Assembly: GCA_039918235.1 (NCBI GenBank)
Contig: JBDSHZ010000130.1
Span: forward strand, 1 to 26,242
Direction of reading: 5' to 3'
Length of the DNA stretch: 26,242 nt
From: Pseudopedobacter sp039918235
GTDB taxonomy: Bacteria > Bacteroidota > Bacteroidia > Sphingobacteriales > Sphingobacteriaceae
In this document: positions 1 through 7,396 of the stretch, one piece after another
Layout: every line of letters starts with the position of its first letter
Position numbering within the stretch: the first letter of the stretch is position 1
Program-made: the position numbers and the translations under genes
Notes under the pieces: generated by a model
The model's input: only the letters and a program-made list of their open reading frames with translations
Told to the model about the DNA's origin: nothing
The model's database searches: none

Positions 1-183
1 CGTCAGGCAATGCCTTTTGTACATAAAATTTATATCACAAAAGTACACCACACCTTTGAGACCGATACTTTTTTCCCAAAGATTGATGCGATTGATTGGC
101 AATTAATCTTTAAAGAAGACCATTCAAAAGATGAAAAGCATCAATACGACTTCTCTTTCCATGTTTTAGAAAAACATTTATAG
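1..183 (+). CDS. folA: Dihydrofolate reductase, C-terminal fragment
   Basis: The open frame enters from the left edge and stops at TAG 181-183, leaving about 60 residues. The visible part has the C-terminal pattern of dihydrofolate reductase: KIYITKVHHTFETDTFFP, then an Asp/Trp stretch (IDAIDWQLI), then the charged HSKDEKHQYDFSFHVLEKHL end. This corresponds to the last strands of the fold, where the family has I-Y-x-T, F-x-x-D-T-F-F-P and Y-x-F-x-x-x-E/K. The enzyme reduces dihydrofolate to tetrahydrofolate with NADPH in the cytoplasm. The active-site half lies outside the window, so catalytic residues cannot be checked. No terminator separates it from the secDF promoter. Confidence 0.88.
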   Translation, partial: RQAMPFVHKIYITKVHHTFETDTFFPKIDAIDWQLIFKEDHSKDEKHQYDFSFHVLEKHL

Positions 184-231
184 TCTTCCAATAAATTAAT
201 ATTTAGGGATTTCATAAAACAAAAATTTAAT

Positions 232-239
232 TAGCTTTG
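232..239 (+). promoter_or_regulatory. -7 promoter box for secDF
   Basis: TAGCTTTG is an exact match to the Bacteroidetes -7 consensus TAnnTTTG and lies 48 bases before the secDF ATG. No convincing -33 TTTG is visible at the expected distance, so the call rests on the -7 box and its position. Confidence 0.5.
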
Positions 240-287
240 CCGTCTTGAATAAAAGAAGCAGAATTACACAAATCAATTAAACTAAAA

Positions 288-3242
288 ATGCAAAACAAAG
301 GAATAATAAAGTTTGCAGCAATTGTATTAACACTATTAAGTTTATATGCGCTCTCTTTCACTTTCGTTACCAACAAGGTAGAAAACGATGCAAAGGAATT
401 TGCACAGGGAGACTCTATTAAAGAGAAAAGGTATTTAGACTCTATTTCCAACCAACCGGTTTATCCATTATTTAACCATACTTTTCAGTATGTTAAACAA
501 CGTGAAATTCCTTTAGGACTGGATTTAAAAGGCGGGATGAACGTAACAATGGAGATTGAATTATCTGACTTGTTAAGAAGTTTAGCCAATAACCCAACTG
601 ACGCTACATTTAATCAGGCATTAAAAAATGCTGAAGGAAAATTAGCTAAAAGTCAGGACGGATTGATCTCTCTTTTTGTAAGTGAATACGAGGCTTTAAG
701 CCCTAATGGAAAATTAGCAATCTTTTTCTCTACAAAAGAGAATGCTGCTGATATTAAATTAACTGCAACCAATAAAGAGGTTAAAACATTTTTAGATAAA
801 CAAGCAAATTCAGCTGTTGAAAGATCTTTCAACATTTTAAGAACACGTATTGATAAGTTTGGGGTTACACAACCTAATATTCAATTACAAGATGGAACCA
901 ACAGAATTTTGGTGGAACTTCCGGGTGTTACCGAGAAAGAACGTGTTCGTAAATTATTACAAGGTTCTGCTAAATTAGAATTTTATGAAACTTACGACAA
1001 TCAGGAAATCTTTCCTTTATTACAGAACGTAAACAATATTTTAGCCGCAAAACAGCCAAAAGAACAAACTAAAACAGCAGTTGCTTCTGATACTACCGCA
1101 TTAAGTAAAAACAAACCTGCATTATTAAGCGCTAAAAAAGACAGCACTAAAACAGATTCTGCTTCTAATGCTACTCTGGCGAAATCAAATCCATTGTTTG
1201 CCTTATTATCGCCAGCCACCTACCAAGGTGAAAACGGACAGCAAAGTTTGCGTCCGGGCCCAATAGTTGGTTATGCTAACCAAGTAGATACTGCAAAGGT
1301 AAATGCACTTTTAGCGGAGGATGATATTAAAGCTGTATTGCCTTCTAATATTAAATTATTATGGGGTGTAAAACAAATGTCTTTAGATGCAAAAGTTTTT
1401 GAATTGTATGCGATTAAGCCAACAGGCATTAATGGCGAGCCAGCATTAGCAGGTGATGTAATTTCAAACGCCAGAGAAGATTTTGATCAACGTGGAAACC
1501 CTGAAGTGGTAATGGTGATGAAATCTGAAGGTGCTAAAGAGTGGAAAAGAATTACTGCAGCTGCAGCCGGTTCTCCACAAAGTGAAGACGATAATAAATC
1601 AGTAGCTATTGTTTTAGATAATGCTGTTTATACAGCACCAAGAGTTTCAGGAGAAATTCCTAACGGTATTTCTTCTATATCAGGAAACTTTACAGTTGAC
1701 GAAACTAAAGATTTAGCCAATGTATTAAAAGCAGGTAAGCTTCCAGCTCCAGCTAAAATTGTTCAGGAAGCAATTGTAGGACCATCTTTAGGTGCCGAAG
1801 CAATCAGTTCTGGATTAATGTCTGCAGTAGTAGGACTGATCGTAGTATTGATATTTATGATGTTCTATTACAATAGAGCAGGTTCAGTGGCCAACATTGC
1901 TGTATTTACCAACGTGTTTTTCTTAATGGGCGTACTCGCCTCTTTAGGTGCAGTATTAACGTTGCCTGGTATTGCCGGTATCGTGTTGACATTGGGTATG
2001 GCGGTTGATGCAAACGTATTGATCTACGAAAGGATCCGTGAAGAATTGAATTTGGGTAAATCTTTAAGATTAGCCATTTCTGATGGTTATAAGCATGCAA
2101 TGCCTTCTATCTTAGATTCACAGGTGACTACTTTAATTACTGGTATCATTCTTTATATTTTCGGTTCAGGACCTATTCAAGGTTTTGCAACTACCTTAAT
2201 CATTGGTATTGTTACTTCCCTATTCTCTGCAATTTTAATCTCTAGATTAATTTTTGAATGGATGTTGAAGAAAGAAATGCCAATCAAGTTTTCTAACCCT
2301 TGGAGTGATCATACTTTCAAGAATGCAAACTTTGCTTTTGTTAAGAACCGTAAAATCTTTTACGCCATTTCTGGTATTTTCATCACGCTTGGTATTATTT
2401 CCATATTCGTTAGAGGTTTCTCTTTAGGAGTAGATTTTAAAGGTGGTAGAACTTATGTGGTAAGATTTGAAAAATCTGTGAATACGGAAGATGTTAGGGT
2501 AGCATTAAACGAAACATTTGGTGTAGCTACAGAAGTTAAAACTTTTGGTAGCGATAATCAGATTAGGTTAACTACTCCTTATTTAATCGACAGCCAGGCA
2601 GACAATGCAGATAAATTAGTAGAAAATAAACTTTATGAAGGTTTAGCTAAAATAAATGGAAACAAAGGAAGCATTGAAAGCTCCCAGAAAGTAGGTCCAA
2701 CCATTGCAAATGATATCAAAATCTCTGCAATCTATTCTGTTTTACTCTCCATTCTTGCTATTTCCTTATACATCTTCATCCGATTTAGGAAATGGTCTTA
2801 TAGCGCTGGTGCATTAGTAGCATTGGTACATGATGTTTTATTGGTACTCTCTTTCTTCTCATTATTTAATGGAATTTTACCATTCTCCTTAGATATAGAT
2901 CAGGCATTTATTGCAGCCATATTAACAGTTATTGGTTATTCCATTAACGATACCGTGGTGGTATTTGATAGAATCAGGGAATTCTTGGGTCAGCATCATG
3001 CCAAAACAGATAAAATGTCTATAGTCATCAACGATGCGATCAACAGTACTTTAAGTCGTACTGTGATTACCGCTTTAACTGTAATTTTCGTATTGGCAGT
3101 ATTGTTCATCTTCGGTGGAGACGTCATCAGAGGTTTCTCTTTCGCATTATTGATCGGAGTAGTCTTCGGAACTTACTCTTCCATATGTGTGGCGACCCCA
3201 ATTGTGGTAGATTTAATTAAAGACGATAAATCAACAAAATAA
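288..3242 (+). CDS. secDF: Protein translocase subunit SecDF (fused SecD-SecF)
   Basis: Membrane protein of 984 residues that uses proton flow to pull secreted proteins through SecYEG. The SecD half starts with a membrane segment (about 7-27) and the conserved GLDLKGG motif (77-83). A periplasmic head follows, then a membrane block from about 500 to 660 with GMAVDANVLIYERIRE (D574 in the D4 motif). The SecF half begins near 690, with SLGVDFKGG (712-720), VGPTIANDI (802-810) and IGYSINDTVVVFDRIRE (D888). Fusion of SecD and SecF in one chain is usual in Bacteroidetes. The head carries a polar stretch rich in Lys, Ser, Thr and Ala at about 253-300 that looks like a lineage-specific flexible insert. 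The ATG is the first start after the promoter box. A terminator follows the stop, so the gene is probably monocistronic. Confidence 0.97.
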   Translation: MQNKGIIKFAAIVLTLLSLYALSFTFVTNKVENDAKEFAQGDSIKEKRYLDSISNQPVYPLFNHTFQYVKQREIPLGLDLKGGMNVTMEIELSDLLRSLANNPTDATFNQALKNAEGKLAKSQDGLISLFVSEYEALSPNGKLAIFFSTKENAADIKLTATNKEVKTFLDKQANSAVERSFNILRTRIDKFGVTQPNIQLQDGTNRILVELPGVTEKERVRKLLQGSAKLEFYETYDNQEIFPLLQNVNNILAAKQPKEQTKTAVASDTTALSKNKPALLSAKKDSTKTDSASNATLAKSNPLFALLSPATYQGENGQQSLRPGPIVGYANQVDTAKVNALLAEDDIKAVLPSNIKLLWGVKQMSLDAKVFELYAIKPTGINGEPALAGDVISNAREDFDQRGNPEVVMVMKSEGAKEWKRITAAAAGSPQSEDDNKSVAIVLDNAVYTAPRVSGEIPNGISSISGNFTVDETKDLANVLKAGKLPAPAKIVQEAIVGPSLGAEAISSGLMSAVVGLIVVLIFMMFYYNRAGSVANIAVFTNVFFLMGVLASLGAVLTLPGIAGIVLTLGMAVDANVLIYERIREELNLGKSLRLAISDGYKHAMPSILDSQVTTLITGIILYIFGSGPIQGFATTLIIGIVTSLFSAILISRLIFEWMLKKEMPIKFSNPWSDHTFKNANFAFVKNRKIFYAISGIFITLGIISIFVRGFSLGVDFKGGRTYVVRFEKSVNTEDVRVALNETFGVATEVKTFGSDNQIRLTTPYLIDSQADNADKLVENKLYEGLAKINGNKGSIESSQKVGPTIANDIKISAIYSVLLSILAISLYIFIRFRKWSYSAGALVALVHDVLLVLSFFSLFNGILPFSLDIDQAFIAAILTVIGYSINDTVVVFDRIREFLGQHHAKTDKMSIVINDAINSTLSRTVITALTVIFVLAVLFIFGGDVIRGFSFALLIGVVFGTYSSICVATPIVVDLIKDDKSTK

Positions 3243-3260
3243 GCGTTGTTTTAACTATAA

Positions 3261-3293
3261 AAAAAAGCTTTCGGTAATCCGGAAGCTTTTTTT
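3261..3293 (+). terminator. Rho-independent terminator of secDF
   Basis: A 12-bp stem (AAAAGCTTTCGG, loop TAAT, CCGGAAGCTTTT; one G-T wobble) is followed by a T run. It lies about 20 bases after the secDF stop codon. Confidence 0.88.
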
Positions 3294-3377
3294 GTTTTAG
3301 AATTGAAATTCAAATTATCACTATTAAGCATTACTTATAATAATTCAGGTCCACACTTAAACTACTTTTTATATTCG

Positions 3378-3385
3378 TACTTTTG
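3378..3385 (+). promoter_or_regulatory. -7 promoter box for rlmF
   Basis: TACTTTTG matches TAnnTTTG exactly and lies 27 bases before the ATG at 3413. It overlaps the in-frame TTG at 3383, so that TTG would sit in or before the transcription start and cannot be the translation start. Confidence 0.6.
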
Positions 3386-3412
3386 CACTCTCAAAAAATC
3401 AACAACATTTTC

Positions 3413-4375
3413 ATGGCTCAGAAGAAAAAGAAAAGAAATAGTAAAGAAAAAGGAAAGTTACATCCAAGAAATAAACATACCGGCAGGTATGATTTAACTG
3501 CGTTGGCACAAACTTGTCCGGAGCTAAGTCCTTTTGTGAAACTGAACGATTATGGAGATGAATCTATTGATTTTGCAAATCCGGATGCGGTGAAAATGCT
3601 CAATAAAGCTTTACTCATGCATTTCTACGATATCCAAAATTGGGATATCCCAGAACATTACCTCATCCCTCCTATCCCTGGTAGAGCAGATTACATTCAC
3701 CACATTGCAGACGTTTTGGCAAAAGAAAACAATGGCGTGATTCCAACTGGAAAAAACATTAAAGTACTAGATATTGGTGTGGGTGCAAATTGCATTTATC
3801 CTATTATTGGCAATAAAGAATACGGCTGGACATTTATTGGTGCCGATATTGACCCCTTAGCCATTGAATCGGCGAAGGAAATAGTAGATAGCAACCCAAC
3901 CCTAAAAGGAATCAAATTTAGGCTACAGCCAAATCCTAAGCATATTTTTACTGGAGTAATGGAAAAAACTGAAAAGTTTGACCTTAGCATTTGTAACCCT
4001 CCTTTCCATGCGTCCATGACAGAGGCTAAAGCTGCAACTCAGCGAAAATTAAACAACCTGAACAAGGAAGAAGTAAACGACTTTATCCAGAATTTTGGAG
4101 GGAAGCATAATGAATTATGGTGTCAGGGTGGTGAAGGTCGTTTTATTAAGGACATGATTTTTCAAAGCGAAGAATTTTCAAAGAGCTGTAAATGGTTCTC
4201 CACTTTAGTTTCTAAACAAGAAACTTTGCACAGTGCTTATCATTATTTAGACCAAGTGAAAGCTGTAAATGTTCAAACTATCTCTATGGGACAGGGAAAT
4301 AAAGTGAGTAGGATTTTAGCCTGGACATTTGACCACTCAGAAATTTCAGATACAGAAGAGGCAATAATCGCGTAA
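3413..4375 (+). CDS. rlmF: 23S rRNA (adenine(1618)-N6)-methyltransferase RlmF
   Basis: Protein of 320 residues. Its family uses S-adenosylmethionine to methylate N6 of A1618 in 23S rRNA. A very basic N-terminus (KKKKRNSKEKGKLHPRNKH) suits RNA binding. The SAM-binding loop is DIGVGANCIYPIIG (about 120-133), and the catalytic N6-adenine motif is NPPF (195-198) inside DLSICNPPFHAS. The family signature GGEGRF lies at about 239-244. The open frame extends upstream to a TTG at 3383, but that codon overlaps a perfect -7 promoter box. The ATG at 3413 also gives the usual basic N-terminus, so it was chosen. The gene converges with the small minus-strand gene after it, with only 11 bases between the ends. 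Confidence 0.93.
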   Translation: MAQKKKKRNSKEKGKLHPRNKHTGRYDLTALAQTCPELSPFVKLNDYGDESIDFANPDAVKMLNKALLMHFYDIQNWDIPEHYLIPPIPGRADYIHHIADVLAKENNGVIPTGKNIKVLDIGVGANCIYPIIGNKEYGWTFIGADIDPLAIESAKEIVDSNPTLKGIKFRLQPNPKHIFTGVMEKTEKFDLSICNPPFHASMTEAKAATQRKLNNLNKEEVNDFIQNFGGKHNELWCQGGEGRFIKDMIFQSEEFSKSCKWFSTLVSKQETLHSAYHYLDQVKAVNVQTISMGQGNKVSRILAWTFDHSEISDTEEAIIA

Positions 4376-4386
4376 ATATTTATCAG

Positions 4387-4599
4387 CTATTCATCTTTAG
4401 ATTTAGGGGAATCATCATACTGTTGCTCATCCTGTGGCATATCATGAACATTCTTAGATGTAGGGTGTTTATCAATTACGTCTTTTATAGAAATTACAGC
4501 TTTACTTTTTTGATCAGTATGCTTATGCTCTTTTTCTGAAGATAGCGAATCTTGATTTTTTTCTTCTCTTGCTCTTTCCTTTGACTGTTGATTTTTCAT
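4387..4599 (-). CDS. Small, highly charged hydrophilic protein of unknown function
   Basis: An ATG frame of 70 residues made almost entirely of charged and polar amino acids (KNQQSKERAREEKNQDS at the start, DEQQYDDSPKSKDE at the end). It has no signal peptide, no membrane segment and no cysteine. The composition suggests an intrinsically disordered protein. It fills the gap between rlmF and the rpsA upstream region without overlapping either. No exact -7 box was found upstream. The family is not recognised. It is kept because it has an ATG start, an even composition and no competing frame, but it could be spurious. Confidence 0.5.
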   Translation of the reverse strand: MKNQQSKERAREEKNQDSLSSEKEHKHTDQKSKAVISIKDVIDKHPTSKNVHDMPQDEQQYDDSPKSKDE

Positions 4600-4649
4600 G
4601 ATTTATTTTTTGAATTAAGCTAAACAGAAACTGTGCCTTTTTTTATATA

Positions 4650-4725
4650 GTTAAAAGTTTGATGTTAAAAGCTTGAAGTCTACATACAGAACTTTAAACT
4701 TTAAACCCTCAACTCTAAACTTATC
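4650..4725. repeat. Degenerate 7-base periodic inverted repeat upstream of rpsA
   Basis: From 4650, a G recurs every seven bases (GTTAAAA, GTTTGAT, GTTAAAA, GCTTGAA). After about 12 bases the pattern returns on the other strand as ACTTTAA, ACTTTAA, ACCCTCA, ACTCTAA (4691-4718). The two arms are imperfect reverse complements and could form a long weak hairpin. It lies between the small minus-strand gene and the rpsA promoter. Confidence 0.55.
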
Positions 4726-4761
4726 TTCTTCATTTCCAATTATTATCCTTTTAAAAACATT

Positions 4762-4791
4762 TTTGTATTAATATATATATTCCTACCTTTG
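4762..4791 (+). promoter_or_regulatory. Promoter of rpsA (-33 and -7 boxes)
   Basis: TTTG at 4762-4765 and TACCTTTG at 4784-4791 match both Bacteroidetes sigma boxes, with 18 bases between them. This is the most complete promoter in the window, as expected for a strongly expressed ribosomal gene. Confidence 0.82.
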
Positions 4792-4810
4792 CAGTCCGCA
4801 AAAGCGGGAA

Positions 4811-4817
4811 AAAGGAG
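4811..4817 (+). promoter_or_regulatory. Shine-Dalgarno-like AAAGGAG in the rpsA leader
   Basis: AAAGGAG lies 12 bases before the rpsA ATG. Bacteroidetes genes rarely carry such a sequence, and most genes in this window have none. The spacing is longer than the usual 5-9 bases. Confidence 0.45.
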
Positions 4818-4829
4818 ATAAATTAATTA

Positions 4830-6776
4830 ATGGCAAAAAAACAAGTAGCAGAGAAGGAGTTAGCGTCTAAACAAGATGAACTTCAAGACACTGAAAAAAA
4901 AGTAAAAGAGGTATATGAGTCAGAAGCTGATTCATTATCTATTGATGACATCAAATCGTCATCTAAAGTAGCAGACCCTAACGATTTTGATTGGGACGCT
5001 GACGAAAAAATGTTTGGTAACTATAGTAAAGCCGAACGTGAAAAAATGGAAGAGATGTACTCAGGTACTTTCAATTCTGTTACAAAAGGAGAAATCATCT
5101 CTGGTGTGGTGGTAACTATCAACAGCAAAGATGTGGTATTAAACATTGGTTTCAAATCTGATGGTTTAGTAGCAGTGAATGAATTCCGCGATATGCCTGA
5201 CCTAAAGAAAGGTGATACTGTGGATGTTTTCGTAGAACAAAGAGAAGATGAAAACGGGCAATTGGTTTTATCTCGTAAGAGAGCGAAAACGCAACGCTCT
5301 TGGGAGATGATTAATGAAGCCCTAGAAAACGATACAATTATCAATGGTTATGTGAAAAGCAGAACTAAAGGTGGTTTGATTGTAGATATTATGGGTGTTG
5401 AGGCCTTTTTACCAGGTTCTCAAATTGACATCAAGCCGATCAGAGATTATGACATCTATGTAGGCAAAACAATGGAATTTAAAGTGGTTAAAATTAACCA
5501 TGAATTCAAAAACGTAGTGGTATCTCACAAAGTATTGATTGAGGACGACTTAGAAAGCCAGAAAGTAGAGATCGTTTCTAAATTAGAAAAAGGTCAGGTA
5601 TTGGAAGGAACTGTTAAAAACATTACTGATTTCGGTGTATTCATTGATTTAGGTGGCGTTGATGGTTTATTGCACATCACTGATATTTCTTGGGGACGTA
5701 TTGAGCACCCAAGAGAGGTGTTATCATTAGATGAGAAAGTGAACGTAGTTGTTCTTGACTTTGATGATGAGAAAAAACGTATCGCTTTAGGTTTAAAACA
5801 ACTTTCTGCTCACCCTTGGGAATCTTTAGATACTGAGTTGGCTATTGGAACTACTGTAAAAGGTAAAATTGTTACTGTTGCAGATTACGGTGCTTTCTTA
5901 GAAATCATTCCTGGAGTAGAAGGATTGATCCACGTTTCTGAAATGTCTTGGTCTCAAAACTTACGTAACCCACAAGAGTTTATGAAGACTGGCGACGAGG
6001 TTGAAGCTATTGTTTTAACTTTAGACAGAGACGAACGTAAAATGTCTTTAGGTATTAAGCAATTAACACCAGATCCTTGGGAGAAAGCAGCTGAAAGATA
6101 TCCTATCGGAAGCAAGCACAAAGCAATAGTTAAAAACATGACTAACTTTGGAGTGTTTGTTGAAATTGAAGAAGGTATTGACGGCTTAATTCACATCTCT
6201 GACCTTTCTTGGTCTAAGAAAGTGAATCATCCTAATGAATTTACTAAAGTAGGCGAAGAATTAGATACCGTAGTGTTAGAACTAGATGTTGAAAACCGTA
6301 AGTTAAGCTTAGGTCACAAACAATTAGAAGAAAACCCTTGGGAAACTTTTGAAACTATCTTCACTTTAGATTCTATCCACGAAGGAACAGTTACTAAAGT
6401 AACAGACAAAGGTGCAATCATTGCGCTTCCTTACGGAGTAGAAGGTTTTGTACCAGCTAAGCATTTAGTAAAAGAGGACGGATCAGTATTGAAAGCTGAA
6501 GATACTGCTGAATTCAAAATCATTGAATTTAATAAGGATTCTAAGAGAATAGTAGTTTCTCATGCCCGTATATGGGAAGAAGTAAAAGCGGAAGCTGTTG
6601 CTGAAGAAAGAGCTACTAAAAAGAAAGATACTGTTGCGGCTAACGCATCAGTTAAAAAAGTAAAAGATTCTGTAGAGAAATCTACTTTAGGAGATCTTGA
6701 TGTATTGTCTCAATTGAAAGATAAATTGGAAGGCGATGCAAAGAAAGCTGCTAAAAAGAAATTAGAGTCTAAATAA
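4830..6776 (+). CDS. rpsA: 30S ribosomal protein S1
   Basis: Protein of 648 residues with an acidic N-terminal extension of about 85 residues and six S1 (OB-fold RNA-binding) domains at roughly 86-150, 167-233, 253-324, 338-410, 425-497 and 513-580. Domains 3 to 5 show the clear repeated signature GxVxxITDFGVFIDLGGVDGLLH...W, each ending in a (L/I)GLKQL-type strand and a PWE linker. The C-terminal tail from about 585 is rich in Lys, Ala and Glu. S1 binds mRNA on the 30S subunit. The length and the acidic leader fit Bacteroidetes S1 better than the shorter proteobacterial form. A complete promoter precedes the gene and a strong terminator follows, so it is monocistronic. Confidence 0.96.
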   Translation: MAKKQVAEKELASKQDELQDTEKKVKEVYESEADSLSIDDIKSSSKVADPNDFDWDADEKMFGNYSKAEREKMEEMYSGTFNSVTKGEIISGVVVTINSKDVVLNIGFKSDGLVAVNEFRDMPDLKKGDTVDVFVEQREDENGQLVLSRKRAKTQRSWEMINEALENDTIINGYVKSRTKGGLIVDIMGVEAFLPGSQIDIKPIRDYDIYVGKTMEFKVVKINHEFKNVVVSHKVLIEDDLESQKVEIVSKLEKGQVLEGTVKNITDFGVFIDLGGVDGLLHITDISWGRIEHPREVLSLDEKVNVVVLDFDDEKKRIALGLKQLSAHPWESLDTELAIGTTVKGKIVTVADYGAFLEIIPGVEGLIHVSEMSWSQNLRNPQEFMKTGDEVEAIVLTLDRDERKMSLGIKQLTPDPWEKAAERYPIGSKHKAIVKNMTNFGVFVEIEEGIDGLIHISDLSWSKKVNHPNEFTKVGEELDTVVLELDVENRKLSLGHKQLEENPWETFETIFTLDSIHEGTVTKVTDKGAIIALPYGVEGFVPAKHLVKEDGSVLKAEDTAEFKIIEFNKDSKRIVVSHARIWEEVKAEAVAEERATKKKDTVAANASVKKVKDSVEKSTLGDLDVLSQLKDKLEGDAKKAAKKKLESK

Positions 6777-6794
6777 TTTTTCTTTAATAAATAT

Positions 6795-6828
6795 AAAGCC
6801 CTTCAGTAAAATACTGAAGGGCTTTTTT
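6795..6828. terminator. Strong terminator after rpsA, possibly bidirectional
   Basis: A perfect 14-bp stem (AAAGCCCTTCAGTA, loop AAA, TACTGAAGGGCTTT) is followed by a T run. It lies about 18 bases after the rpsA stop and 14 bases from the stop of the convergent gene. An AT-rich flank on the other side could let it end transcription from both directions. Confidence 0.93.
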
Positions 6829-6841
6829 ATTTGATTTTTTT

Positions 6842-7165
6842 TTAGATAAGATAATTAACCAGCGCAATGGTGAAGGTGATGTTAAAAGCTGGCAACCAGC
6901 CTTTAACAGTAAACCCTTTAAAAAATTTATCCGCAAATTTGATCATAATGGCGGTCACTATTAAACTTACCAAAGACTCCAAAAGAAATAAAGTCACCAG
7001 ATTGATTGCAAATCGGAAAATCCACCCAACAATAAAATTTAAAAAGGCCACTACAACGGCAACCAAAAATGCGGTTCCATAATTTTTAACCGAGATAGAA
7101 GATAACAAAGAGGCCAGTACAAATACAATAGCGGCATCTACCAAAAGTTCAATGATCAAGTTCAT
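6842..7165 (-). CDS. Small four-helix membrane protein, phage-holin-family-like
   Basis: Protein of 107 residues that is nearly all hydrophobic. It has about four membrane helices separated by short charged turns (SVKNYG, RFAIN, KFADKFFKG). The pattern resembles the small four-helix phage holin family IV proteins common on bacterial chromosomes, where they are not tied to phage. No phage genes lie nearby. The frame extends to a TTG at 7204, but that extension (GIIFVFWKKNFF) overlaps a near-match -7 box (CATATTTG). The ATG at 7163-7165, starting MNLIIELLVDAAIVF, was therefore preferred. The holin label is a family resemblance, not a claim of lysis function. Confidence 0.72.
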   Translation of the reverse strand: MNLIIELLVDAAIVFVLASLLSSISVKNYGTAFLVAVVVAFLNFIVGWIFRFAINLVTLFLLESLVSLIVTAIMIKFADKFFKGFTVKGWLPAFNITFTIALVNYLI

Positions 7166-7396
7166 AAAAAAGTTTTTTTTCCAAAATACAAATATGATGC
7201 CCAATCAGGCCCCCTAATATAAATTAAAAGCTATTTTTCAAATGATCTACTTCAGATTAACTTCTTCTCTTAGAGCAGATTTGTAAATTTCAGAAACCGC
7301 TTAAAAGTAATGTATACAATGTTAAACTCTGTTAAATACGAATTATTAACTGTCTTTTTTTCTATTTTGAAAGCTTTACAATAAAAACAGGGAAAA

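Noticed and set aside
6842..7165. Prophage remnant because of the holin-like protein
   Set aside because: This family is widespread on chromosomes outside phage. No endolysin, integrase or structural gene is near.
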